DNA from: Planctomycetaceae bacterium | GTDB taxonomy: Bacteria > Planctomycetota > Planctomycetia > Pirellulales > UBA1268 | DNA length: 7,707 bases | NCBI GenBank assembly: GCA_018694455.1 | Contig: JABHNP010000230.1 | Coordinates: 1 to 7,707, forward strand | Direction: 5' to 3' | In this document: positions 1-6,222 of the stretch, piece after piece | How the letters are laid out: the number at the start of each line of letters is the position of its first letter | Numbering within the stretch: the first letter of the stretch is position 1 | Translations under genes and position numbers: made by a program | The notes under the pieces: model-generated | The model's database searches: none | Told to the model about the DNA's origin: nothing | The model's input: the letters and a program-made list of their open reading frames with translations, nothing else

Positions 1-401
1 GTGACCTGCACTCACGAGGGCAGCAGCATCAAGATGGACGCAGAGACAAGATCATCACGAATCTATGTGTTGGGGAGTCCCGACGTGATCATATTGGTCT
101 ACCTCCGCTGAGCGGGTCGTCTGGCAACGAAGATCAACTCGATGACCTTGTTGGTACGACATGGCCGACCATGCTTGCAGCTGCGACAGCCGGTACAAAC
201 GAGGCGTATGCCTCAGCGAAACGCCCGACGGCGACTATTCATCTGCCTCAAATCGATGAATTCATCATTGGTCAGCTTTTGCAACTGCTTATGCTTGCTA
301 CCGTTGTTGAGGGACGGCTTGTTGGGACGAATCCATACGGCCAGCCGGGTGTGGAGGCATATAAAAAATTCATGATGAAAAGGCTGCGGCCGAATGAGTG
401 A
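1..401 (+). CDS. pgi: Glucose-6-phosphate isomerase, C-terminal part (5' end outside window)
   Basis: The reading frame is open from the left edge (first whole codon at base 3) to a TGA at 399-401, giving about 132 residues. It contains DLHSRGQQHQDGRRD near the start, like the DLHS-GQ-QEGRRD segment of Bacillus-type isomerases. Near the end it has EGRLVGTNPYGQPGVEAYK, which fits the second phosphoglucose isomerase signature as I recall it, ending in the conserved lysine. One position differs: Gly stands where Asp or Asn is usual before the Gln. The enzyme interconverts glucose 6-phosphate and fructose 6-phosphate in the cytoplasm, in glycolysis and gluconeogenesis. The visible part is the C-terminal end of the second SIS-type domain. 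A spurious ATG at 171 lies inside this frame and is not the start. The next gene begins 57 bp downstream on the same strand with no clear terminator between, so co-transcription is possible. Confidence 0.9.
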   Translation, partial: DLHSRGQQHQDGRRDKIITNLCVGESRRDHIGLPPLSGSSGNEDQLDDLVGTTWPTMLAAATAGTNEAYASAKRPTATIHLPQIDEFIIGQLLQLLMLATVVEGRLVGTNPYGQPGVEAYKKFMMKRLRPNE

Positions 402-448
402 CACGAGGTTGCTGCTGCTTGTGCTGAAATCCTGAAACTCGTCTGCAT

Positions 449-452
449 GGAG
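449..452 (+). promoter_or_regulatory. Ribosome binding site deciding the start of the MBL-fold hydrolase
   Basis: GGAG sits 6 nt before the ATG at 459. An in-frame ATG at 447 overlaps this motif and has no motif of its own, so 459 is preferred. Confidence 0.6.
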
Positions 453-458
453 AAATTA

Positions 459-1160
459 ATGGCCGTTACAATTACATGGACAGGACACGCTACGTTCCTT
501 GTGGACACTGGCGCAGGCATTCTTCTCGTCGATCCATTTCTGGATGAATGCCCGACTTCAGCACTCAAAGCATCTGAAATTGAATGTGATGCTATTCTGC
601 TCACTCACGGTCACTTTGATCATACTGCTGATGTTGTAGCAATTGCGAAAAGGGTAAAATGCCCAATTTTTTGTGCCTTTGAAATAGCCGAGTGGCTGAG
701 TAAGCAAGGTGTCGATGGTGCGGTTGGTATGAATCTTGGGGGTATGACAAATGTGCCTGGTGGTGTTGCCAAGATGGAAATGGCGCACCACTCGTCAAGT
801 CTTCCCGATGGCACATATGCCGGATCAGCAGCGAGTTGGCTTCTTGAGGTAGGGGGAAAGCGAATATTTCTGGCTGGCGATACCTGTCTCTTTGTGGATA
901 TGGAACGCATTGGTAGGGCGGATTCTCAAGGGAAGCGACTTGATTTGGCTGTTCTTCCAATCGGCGACATGTTTACGATGGGACCTGATGACTCGATTGA
1001 AGCAATTCGTCTTCTGAAGCCATTCGCGGTCTTGCCGTGTCATTACGGCACATGGCCCCCAATTGAACAGGACGTTGAGATGTGGGCCTCACGTGTTCGT
1101 GACGAAGGCATCGCTTCTCCACATGTCATTGTGCCTGGAGATTCGGTGACTCTTGACTAA
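459..1160 (+). CDS. Metal-dependent hydrolase, UPF0173/UlaG-like metallo-beta-lactamase fold
   Basis: This 233-residue protein starts MAVTITWTGHATFLVDT, the strand-rich N-terminus typical of the UPF0173 family (usually about 225-240 residues). The metal-binding motif HGHFDH is at residues 50-55. Further candidate ligands follow in the expected order: H110 (MAHHSSS), D141 (LAGDTCLF) and H195 (PCHYGTWP). Together they predict a two-metal site and a soluble cytoplasmic hydrolase. The physiological substrate of UPF0173 proteins is generally unknown; UlaG itself is an L-ascorbate-6-phosphate lactonase, but similarity at this level does not fix a substrate. An ATG at 447 would add four residues; the start at 459 is chosen because GGAG lies 6 nt upstream. 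The gene follows pgi closely and converges on the Rieske gene. No fusion or missing motif is seen. Confidence 0.9.
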   Translation: MAVTITWTGHATFLVDTGAGILLVDPFLDECPTSALKASEIECDAILLTHGHFDHTADVVAIAKRVKCPIFCAFEIAEWLSKQGVDGAVGMNLGGMTNVPGGVAKMEMAHHSSSLPDGTYAGSAASWLLEVGGKRIFLAGDTCLFVDMERIGRADSQGKRLDLAVLPIGDMFTMGPDDSIEAIRLLKPFAVLPCHYGTWPPIEQDVEMWASRVRDEGIASPHVIVPGDSVTLD

Positions 1161-1246
1161 GCCTCGAAAGCCACTGAGTACTTTGAGTTTCTACTTGGGC
1201 TTAGAAGCTATCCATATGAGGAATACACAGCCAGAAATATTTGGGT

Positions 1247-1591
1247 TTATTCCTTCGGCTCGCTTTCTGGCACCTGCACTTCAACCATGTTATTGGCGAC
1301 TCGGACTGGAAAAATGTCAACCTTGAGTGCTGGGTTATCGCACCAAGCCCCATCACATGTTTGGAATCGCCAAGCGTGCCAGGGACATGTGACAATGCCA
1401 TCAACAAAAGGGCCAGAGCCTAAAGACGCACCCATGTGCGGACAGAGATCATCCATCGCATGGTACGATTGACCATCGAAAAAAATGGCGACAAGTCGCC
1501 CGGCAACCTCAAAAGTGCGGCCTTCTCCAACCGGTATCTCTCCAGCAGAAGATACTGGAGTGAAGGGAATGTCTGAATTGTCGGTTGTCAT
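1247..1591 (-). CDS. Small Rieske [2Fe-2S] protein, NirD/ferredoxin type
   Basis: The 114-residue product is essentially one Rieske domain. The cluster ligands are C50 and H52 in CPHMGAS and C69 and H72 in CPWHAWRF, giving C-x-H-x16-C-x2-H. There is no signal peptide, membrane anchor or attached oxygenase domain, so it should be a soluble cytoplasmic electron carrier or a small reductase subunit like NirD. The length is usual for such stand-alone proteins. No oxygenase, nitrite reductase or flavin reductase partner is adjacent, so its electron donor and acceptor cannot be named from this window. The gene is divergent from the HAD phosphatase (83 bp between starts) and convergent with the upstream hydrolase. 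No strong ribosome binding site precedes the ATG, but the domain begins soon after it, so the start is reasonable. Confidence 0.9.
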   Translation of the reverse strand: MTTDNSDIPFTPVSSAGEIPVGEGRTFEVAGRLVAIFFDGQSYHAMDDLCPHMGASLGSGPFVDGIVTCPWHAWRFQTCDGAWCDNPALKVDIFPVRVANNMVEVQVPESEPKE

Positions 1592-1674
1592 GTCTGGCCC
1601 ATCGATATGATATTTAGAGCATCCGGTTCAATTGCCAGTTGTCTTTTTAGCAGTTTTCTTTACGGGCAAACAGC
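1592..1674. other. Divergent intergenic region between Rieske and HAD genes
   Basis: This 83 bp spacer must carry the 5' control signals for both divergent genes. It is AT-rich in patches (TAAATATCATAT on the minus strand, a run of T on the plus strand). I could not find a convincing pair of -35 and -10 boxes on either strand, nor a clear operator. Confidence 0.4.
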
Positions 1675-2532
1675 GTGTCTCAATCGATAAAACTCCTTGT
1701 GTTAGACATTGATGGTACCGTCACAGATAGTCGACACCAAGTGACAGATGCCGCTAGGAAATTGGTGCAGGAGTCTCAGACTGCCGGCATTCGTGTCATT
1801 CTAGCAACTGGCCGTCGATATCGAGATGCCCTCCCTGTTGCGACAGAATTGGGTCTCCGCGGGCCGCTTGTAACTGCCTCAGGGGCACTCGTAAAGTTGC
1901 CTTCAAATCACGAGACTCTTTTCCGGTCCTGTTTTAAAAAAGAACTGCTTTCACAAGTGCTCGATTGTGTCATTGGGTTTGGCCACGAACCAGTGCTTTA
2001 CACAGACAGCTTTCATGAGGGCTTTGACTTCTACTGCCGGACCCTTGTCTCATGCAGCGAGGATGGCACAGCGACTGGTTTTGGCGAATACCTTCAATGG
2101 AACAAACAATTAGCTCGCGTCGTACCAACGCTTTGTGAATCTCTTCCGGAGGAAATATTTTCAGGTTTTGTCATGGGGTCTGCCACTCAGATGGAGCAAC
2201 TTGAGGTCGAGCTCAATGCACGGTTTTCAAATGTGTTGTCGGTTCATACAATACGCAGCCCTCGATATTCTGATTGGCTTTGTGAGATAGCACCGGCTGG
2301 CATTGATAAGTGGTCGAGCGTCTTACGACTTGCGAAAACATGGGGAATTTCTGCGAATTCCATCTGCGCAGTGGGTGACGACAGCAATGACCTTCCGATG
2401 ATTGTTGGGGCTGGTCTCGGTGTTGCGATGGGAAATGCACGGCATCAGGTACAGGGTGTAGCAGATCACGTTGTTGGCGGCCATGAATCAGGTGGGCTTC
2501 TCGAATTAGTCGAAATTCTTACAAACAGCTAG
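1675..2532 (+). CDS. HAD-superfamily hydrolase, Cof-type phosphatase
   Basis: This 285-residue protein carries the HAD motifs in order. LDIDGT gives the nucleophile D11 and acid/base D13. T45 lies in ILATGR (motif II), K212 in GIDKWSS (motif III), and GDDSND at 234-239 is the motif IV metal-binding acid cluster. The roughly 130-residue insert between motifs II and III is the large C2 cap of the Cof family (usually about 270-290 residues). Such enzymes dephosphorylate sugar phosphates, flavin mononucleotide or similar small phosphates in the cytoplasm; the substrate cannot be read from sequence. The start is GTG at 1675. A stop lies in frame at 1648-1650, and no better start or clear ribosome binding site is visible between. 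It is divergent from the Rieske gene, and a 143 bp gap separates it from the next gene. Confidence 0.9.
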   Translation: MSQSIKLLVLDIDGTVTDSRHQVTDAARKLVQESQTAGIRVILATGRRYRDALPVATELGLRGPLVTASGALVKLPSNHETLFRSCFKKELLSQVLDCVIGFGHEPVLYTDSFHEGFDFYCRTLVSCSEDGTATGFGEYLQWNKQLARVVPTLCESLPEEIFSGFVMGSATQMEQLEVELNARFSNVLSVHTIRSPRYSDWLCEIAPAGIDKWSSVLRLAKTWGISANSICAVGDDSNDLPMIVGAGLGVAMGNARHQVQGVADHVVGGHESGGLLELVEILTNS

Positions 2533-2675
2533 CGCCTAGCCCCCGTATGTTGCCTCAACGAAACCGTTTTTGGTGACTCACCTTGTTCGAAAAGGCGGCG
2601 TTCTCTAGAGGTAAGGTTCAGTAAAACCTGTCGCGCCATTTGGCAAAAAGCCGAATCTGTACACGGAAAATCTCT

Positions 2676-3182
2676 ATGGACCTCAAGATTCAGCGACCAT
2701 CGCCCACCTGCAACCAAACTGGGTCTGAATTTAAGGCTGGTGACGTTATTTTTTCTGCGCTTGTTCGTGAGGAAGGCAATCTTGTGCGACGCGACTGGTC
2801 GTGTGATGCTTGGGCATCCCCTCCCGATGGAACGCTCGCATGGTGGAGAAGCGTTGTTCCAGAACAGATTGATCATGGGGCCTCCCTTGCCCCTGTCGAA
2901 GTACTCCTCGACACCCTTGAGTCACTCGCGGATCAGCCTGATGAAGCCTCTTTACGCTATCTGTTGGCACTACAGCTCCTTCGACGAAAAGTACTTCGGT
3001 TTGCTGAAAGCCGTAGTGCAGGAGAGGTAGATGCCAGTTGTCATACCGGAGAGGTGGTATCGCTTGCCTGCCGACGTCGGGATTGTGAATATCAGGTCAT
3101 GGCTGTCTTGCCTGAAGCCGAAGAGCATGCAGCTTTGGAAGATCGTTTAGCCTCCCTCTTGTGGTCTGGGGGTGAGTCATGA
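2676..3182 (+). CDS. Conserved hypothetical protein, upstream partner of the lipoprotein gene
   Basis: From the ATG at 2676 the product is 168 residues. The frame also allows a TTG start at 2640 (180 residues), but the ATG has a GGA-AAA motif 8 nt upstream and the recognisable part begins after it. The N-terminal third has C12, then TGSEFKAGDVIFSAL, LVRRDWSCDAW and DGTLAWWRSVVP. I associate this layout (Cys, turn, then R-D-x-S and W-rich segments) with uncharacterised planctomycete proteins. The middle is a predicted helix bundle (EVLLDTLESLADQPDEASLRYLLALQLLRRKVL), and the C-terminus has CRRRDCEYQVMAVLPEAEEHAALEDRL. There is no signal peptide or membrane segment, so it is probably cytoplasmic. 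The stop overlaps the next gene's start (ATGA), predicting translational coupling with the lipoprotein. Function is unknown. Confidence 0.75.
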   Translation: MDLKIQRPSPTCNQTGSEFKAGDVIFSALVREEGNLVRRDWSCDAWASPPDGTLAWWRSVVPEQIDHGASLAPVEVLLDTLESLADQPDEASLRYLLALQLLRRKVLRFAESRSAGEVDASCHTGEVVSLACRRRDCEYQVMAVLPEAEEHAALEDRLASLLWSGGES

Positions 3183-4096
3183 GTTCAGCTGACAAAACAA
3201 CGTCACCCGTATCTTTGTCATTGGTACTTTTCGTAACCGCTGTTGTTCTTGTTTCTGGCAGTGGCGCTAGTTGTCCCAATGTTATTCGCGGTTATCAGGT
3301 TGGGGTGATGCCCTTGCCGCGGACGCTTCCAGCTCAACCGACTCGTGAGCAAATTATTGCTGCTATTGAGGAAAATTCATCAAGGGTACGAAGTTATAGT
3401 GCGTCTCAGGCCGTGCTTTCAGTGCCTGGTGTACCGAGGCTTTCAGCGCAGGTTGCTTGTGAGCCTCCTCGACGATTTCGCTTGCGTGCGCAAACATCGC
3501 TTACCGGTAACGAGCTCGATATTGGCAGTAACGACGACCTTTTTTGGCTTTGGATACGACGACATGACCCTCCAATCATGTTGTTCTGTCAGCACGATCA
3601 GTATGAACAGTCTTCGGCTCGGCAGGTGGTGCCAATTCGAGCAGACTGGATGCCGGAACTGTTGGGATTAGTTCGTTTCAGTCCGCAGGATCGGCATGAA
3701 GGCCCATTTTTGGCTGCCGACGGTCGCCTCGAAATTCGGAGCACGATCGACTCGCCGGATGGTCCGCTTATTCGTTCAATAATTCTTCACCCAATGACCG
3801 GTCTTGTTGAAGAGCAGCACTTGTTTACGTCCGCTGGGAAACGTTTAGCAAGCGTGCGGGCGTCTCGACATCGCATGGACCCTGGGTCGGGCGCAGCCTT
3901 GCCAAGGCTCATTGATGTGTCTTGGCCCGGATCCGGCGTTGAGTTTACCCTTGAGGTAACAAGCTTGGTAACGAATGTTCCAGCTGCTGACCCTGGGCAA
4001 CTTTGGCAAATGCCCACGTACGATGGCTACCAGCCAGTTGATCTAGCTGACCCAGCTGTGGTCGTTGCCCCCGCTGGTGATCCGATTGGTCAATGA
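3179..4096 (+). CDS. Predicted lipoprotein, LolA-like/DUF4292-like
   Basis: The 305-residue product begins with a short tail, a hydrophobic segment at about 11-25 (VSLSLVLFVTAVVLV) and then GSGASC, with C32 as candidate lipidated cysteine. This lipobox is weak because Gly replaces the usual Leu at -3. Residues about 54-240 resemble the half-barrel lipoprotein class (LolA/LolB-like, DUF4292-like). They start with REQIIAAIEENSSRVRSYSA, continue with strand-rich SAQVACEPPRRFRLRAQ and the core GNELDIGSNDDLFWLWIRR at 110-128, then IPxxWMPELLGLVRF. Expected location is the periplasmic face of a membrane; a role in carrying lipid or lipoprotein is only family-level inference. The ATG lies in the ATGA overlap with the upstream gene, behind GGGGGTGA, so the two are probably made together. 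It ends 6 bp before the end of the convergent sigma gene. Confidence 0.8.
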   Translation: MSSADKTTSPVSLSLVLFVTAVVLVSGSGASCPNVIRGYQVGVMPLPRTLPAQPTREQIIAAIEENSSRVRSYSASQAVLSVPGVPRLSAQVACEPPRRFRLRAQTSLTGNELDIGSNDDLFWLWIRRHDPPIMLFCQHDQYEQSSARQVVPIRADWMPELLGLVRFSPQDRHEGPFLAADGRLEIRSTIDSPDGPLIRSIILHPMTGLVEEQHLFTSAGKRLASVRASRHRMDPGSGAALPRLIDVSWPGSGVEFTLEVTSLVTNVPAADPGQLWQMPTYDGYQPVDLADPAVVVAPAGDPIGQ

Positions 4097-4102
4097 GCCG
4101 CG

Positions 4103-4855
4103 TCAGGGCGATGTAGGTGGCTTGTTGCTAGGATCGGTGGTGTTTTCGTTCTGTCGAATTGACTTACGAGCCTTCGATAACCGAGGACCAATGGAGTTGA
4201 CAGGAATTCCAGTTGCCTTGGAAATTTCACTGTAACTGTGCCCCTCAAGGTCATGCATGCGGAGAAGTATACGGTCCTCCGTTGAGAGATGTTTCAGGTA
4301 ATGCTCAATTTCATCTTGTTGAGAAACTTGTTTGTGAGGAGTGGTTGCACTCTCTGGCTGCTCAGGGAAAGAGTTGCTACGAGAAAGGGTTTTCGGGCGG
4401 CTACTTCGTTGAAGCAAGGCATGAACTGTCACCCGCCGTGCAATGACCGTGAGATACGTTGGAAGTGTTGAACGACCAGCGAATAGCCTGAGAGAAGCCA
4501 TGTTACGAAATATTAGTTGAGCAAACACCTCAGCGGTGAGTTCATCACGGTCATCGGTTGTGATGTCCCAGCCACGTCTCTGTGCAGTCTTCGTCACGAC
4601 TGCCTGAATAAGACGCCCAAACCTTTGAATAAACATATTCCAAGCTCGAGCATCGCCTGAAAGACATGCTTTTACGAGTGCTTGATCAATTGCCGAACAG
4701 TGAGAGTTATTCTCATTGCCCGGATTCGTCGTACTCTCGGTCACACCGGTATCTCCGCATATATTTAACAGTTCTTGAACTATACCCCTTGTTTCTGCCG
4801 GTAACCAAGTTGGAAGTGCCGAAGAGAGCAATTTTCCGTTTAGTGGGACTCTCAT
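4103..4855 (-). CDS. ECF-type RNA polymerase sigma factor
   Basis: The longest frame is 250 residues. Region 2 spans about 57-150 (ALVKACLSGDARAWNMFIQRF, then DELTAEVFAQLIF and TYLTVIARRVTVHALLQ), the part that binds core polymerase and the -10 element. A linker with many Ser, Pro and Gln residues (about 151-180) joins it to region 4 at about 181-235. There, LSTEDRILLRMHDLEGHSYSEISKATGIPVNSIGPRLSKARKSIR is a helix-turn-helix for the -35 element. ECF factors redirect polymerase to stress or envelope genes. No anti-sigma gene is adjacent, so its control is not visible. The start is uncertain: ATG at 4855 has no ribosome binding site, whereas an in-frame GTG at 4744 has GGAGA 7 nt upstream and would give 213 residues, closer to typical ECF length. 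The short disordered C-terminal tail is Pro/Ser/Thr-rich. Confidence 0.9.
   Translation of the reverse strand: MRVPLNGKLLSSALPTWLPAETRGIVQELLNICGDTGVTESTTNPGNENNSHCSAIDQALVKACLSGDARAWNMFIQRFGRLIQAVVTKTAQRRGWDITTDDRDELTAEVFAQLIFRNMASLRLFAGRSTLPTYLTVIARRVTVHALLQRSSRPKTLSRSNSFPEQPESATTPHKQVSQQDEIEHYLKHLSTEDRILLRMHDLEGHSYSEISKATGIPVNSIGPRLSKARKSIRQNENTTDPSNKPPTSP
4752..4756 (-). promoter_or_regulatory. Possible ribosome binding site for a shorter sigma factor
   Basis: GGAGA on the minus strand lies 7 nt before an in-frame GTG at 4744. It supports a 213-residue product whose conserved domains are all intact. The upstream ATG at 4855 lacks such a motif. Confidence 0.4.
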
Positions 4856-4892
4856 TGAAGTTTTGAATTGGGTCTATCCGATGGAGAATTCG

Positions 4893-4921
4893 TTGACAGG
4901 TGGCTCAAGGCTGCCTACTAT
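4893..4921 (+). promoter_or_regulatory. Housekeeping-type promoter upstream of fdxA
   Basis: A perfect -35 box TTGACA (4893-4898) is followed after exactly 17 bp by TACTAT (4916-4921), which matches the -10 consensus at five of six positions. Transcription would start near 4928 and leave a leader of about 135 nt before fdxA. The boxes lie just outside the minus-strand sigma gene, so a regulator bound here could also affect the sigma gene's own promoter. I found no comparably good promoter on the minus strand. Confidence 0.65.
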
Positions 4922-4996
4922 GCCGCTAACGGGATGTTTGTTGATATCGCTAAGCTTCACGTATTCGTTGAAGTTTAACTTTGCATTTCGTGTGTG

Positions 4997-5019
4997 GTGC
5001 CGAAAATTTGTTTTCGCAC
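4997..5019 (+). promoter_or_regulatory. Hairpin in the fdxA leader
   Basis: GTG then CGAAAA (4997-5006, with one bulged C at 5000) pairs with TTTTCGCAC (5011-5019) around a TTTG loop, making a 9-bp stem with one bulge. It lies in the leader between the predicted promoter and fdxA, 43 nt before the start codon. The bases after it (ATTGGTTTTGG) are only moderately T-rich, so it is not a clear terminator. A second, bulged stem (CTTCACG with CGTTGAAG) lies upstream at about 4955-4973. A role in mRNA stability or attenuation is speculation. Confidence 0.35.
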
Positions 5020-5046
5020 ATTGGTTTTGGTTCCAGGTCTTTTGAT

Positions 5047-5052
5047 AAGGAG
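5047..5052 (+). promoter_or_regulatory. Ribosome binding site of fdxA
   Basis: AAGGAG lies 10 nt before the ATG at 5063 and is the strongest Shine-Dalgarno match in the window. It fixes the start. Confidence 0.75.
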
Positions 5053-5062
5053 TTAGCCTAAT

Positions 5063-5335
5063 ATGACGCATGTCGTCGCTGAGCCCTGCTTCGCCTGTAA
5101 GTACACAGACTGCGTTGTAGTCTGTCCGGTTGAGTGTTTTTATGAAGGCGACCAGATGGTTTACATTCATCCAGACGAATGCATCGACTGTGAGGCGTGC
5201 GTTCCAGAGTGTCCTGTGGAAGCAGTATTTCACGAAGATAATTTGCCTGAGGAATGGAAACCCTTTACGGAATTGAATGCAGAGATGTCACCGCAATTGC
5301 CAGTCATTACGGAAAAAAAAGATCCACTCTGTTGA
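5063..5335 (+). CDS. fdxA: 7Fe ferredoxin ([3Fe-4S][4Fe-4S], FdxA/FdI type)
   Basis: The 90-residue acidic protein aligns without gaps to the N-terminal part of Azotobacter ferredoxin I, shifted by one residue. C9, C17 and C50 correspond to the [3Fe-4S] ligands; C40, C43, C46 and C21 correspond to the [4Fe-4S] ligands. C12 and C25 match two further conserved cysteines. Shared landmarks are CKYTDCVxVCPVxCFYEG, IHPDECIDCxxCxPECP and the end ITEKKDPL. It should carry single electrons at low potential in the cytoplasm; its partners are not in the window. It ends right after ITEKKDPLC, about 15 residues short of Azotobacter FdI (106), lacking only the extra C-terminal tail, so it is a short family member and not broken. 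It has its own strong promoter and ribosome binding site and probably forms a single-gene transcript ending at the hairpin downstream. Confidence 0.95.
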   Translation: MTHVVAEPCFACKYTDCVVVCPVECFYEGDQMVYIHPDECIDCEACVPECPVEAVFHEDNLPEEWKPFTELNAEMSPQLPVITEKKDPLC

Positions 5336-5385
5336 TCTAAGGGTCGGTAGATACCGGTTGATATGCACACTGAAAAACGGTGACT

Positions 5386-5427
5386 TGAGGTTTCATGTTT
5401 CTCGAAACGTGAAACCTCATTTATTGT
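5386..5427. terminator. Bidirectional terminator between fdxA and the HNH gene
   Basis: A 15-bp inverted repeat (5386-5400 and 5405-5419) has a CTCG loop and a single G-U wobble, and is followed on the plus strand by TTTATTGTT. It lies 50 bp after the fdxA stop and directly abuts the TAA of the minus-strand HNH gene at 5421-5423. It can therefore end transcription from both converging genes. On the minus strand a T-run follows only about 8 nt beyond the stem, so termination in that direction may be less efficient. Confidence 0.75.
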
Positions 5428-6074
5428 TGCAGGTCGGCAAGCCAATACGCCTTGTCAACAAAACTCCTCCAGCTTGCATATTTTGGATTGTGTAATTTTA
5501 CGGTAAGAAGAGGGCTGTACCGAGGCTTGCGTGGCTTCCGAGTGAGCGCCATTCCTGCTTCCCGGGGCGTTCTGCCGCCTTTTCGGACGTTACAGGCTAC
5601 ACAAGCACAAACAATGTTGTCCCACGAAGTCGGCCCGCCTTTACTTTTCGGAATCACATGATCCAGAGAAAGTTCGCTTGTTGGTTGATTCCGGTTGCAG
5701 TACTGGCAGCGATTTGCATCTCTGGCGAACACATTCTTCCGATTGAATCGCATGTTTTCACGTGGTAGCTGATTGCAGCTGGGGAGTCGAATGACTCGCG
5801 GAGCTTGCAAATCATAACCAACACCCCTGATCCAATCCTGATCAGGAGTTCGATCGAGTGTTTCGAGGGCAGACAGTTCTCTCCAAGAATCAATGGAGTG
5901 TGCCGAGAAATGGCCCTGCTCAATATGCACTACTTCGGCAACATCCCGAAAAAGGAGAGCCAAGGCCCTTCGGACATTGGTGACATGCACAGCAACGAAT
6001 GAGCGGTTGAGCACGAGTACGCTCATGCCTAGAGGCGTATGTCTTTGGGATGGAAGAATTGCCGTAGTGCTCAT
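5421..6074 (-). CDS. Standalone HNH endonuclease-domain protein
   Basis: This 217-residue protein has an N-terminal part starting VLVLNRSFVAVHVTNVRRALALLF (from about residue 19) and an HNH nuclease domain at about 110-175. In the HNH domain, C123 and C126 (CQYC) with C158 and C161 (CVAC) form a zinc knuckle. LDHVIPKSKGG (D138, H139), WDN (N153) and CNVRKGGRTP supply the metal-binding and catalytic residues. The arrangement is that of small bacterial HNH proteins of unknown role which are not attached to introns or inteins; I see no intron or restriction-modification partner here. The active-site motifs are intact. The ATG at 6074 has GAGGA 7 nt upstream (6082-6086), favouring it over an internal Met at residue 17. 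The stop abuts the shared terminator. Target and biological role (repair, restriction or other) are not known. Confidence 0.92.
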   Translation of the reverse strand: MSTTAILPSQRHTPLGMSVLVLNRSFVAVHVTNVRRALALLFRDVAEVVHIEQGHFSAHSIDSWRELSALETLDRTPDQDWIRGVGYDLQAPRVIRLPSCNQLPRENMRFNRKNVFARDANRCQYCNRNQPTSELSLDHVIPKSKGGPTSWDNIVCACVACNVRKGGRTPREAGMALTRKPRKPRYSPLLTVKLHNPKYASWRSFVDKAYWLADLQQ

Positions 6075-6107
6075 CCTCGTGTCCTCGTTGGTACTACGAT
6101 CACCCTA

Positions 6108-6118
6108 TGTACTGTACA
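6108..6118. promoter_or_regulatory. Palindrome upstream of the HNH gene, possible operator
   Basis: TGTACTGTACA is a perfect 5-1-5 palindrome 34 bp upstream of the HNH start codon, in the region where that gene's promoter should lie. It contains the 8-bp palindrome CTGTACAG in overlapping register. GTAC occurs four times between 6091 and 6140. Dyads of this size often bind dimeric repressors, but no regulator can be named and the promoter boxes are not clear. Confidence 0.3.
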
Positions 6119-6222
6119 GAACATCCGTATATCAGTGTACTAGCTAACTGAAACCGCTGCCAAATCAGTATTTTTCAGCATCACTGAACAGGGTTTAGGA
6201 TTCATTGGTTTTGGTGGACAAA

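Noticed and set aside
142..375. Plus-strand open frame of 77 codons overlapping the pgi end
   Set aside because: It is out of frame with the recognisable isomerase sequence and has no protein-like features.
1157..1205. Inverted repeat CTAAGCC / GGCTTAG flanking the end of the MBL-fold hydrolase gene
   Set aside because: The 7-bp arms are separated by 35 nt with no T-run after them, so it is a poor terminator and may be chance.
2584..2612. Promoter-like TTGTTC, 17 bp, TAGAGG before the hypothetical/lipoprotein pair
   Set aside because: Only about half of the positions in each box match consensus; such pairs occur often by chance.
5019..6215. Exact 13-bp repeat CATTGGTTTTGGT at 5019-5031 and 6203-6215, both just upstream of genes
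   Set aside because: A match of this length is expected about once by chance in a window this size, and the word is low in complexity. No further similarity extends around it.
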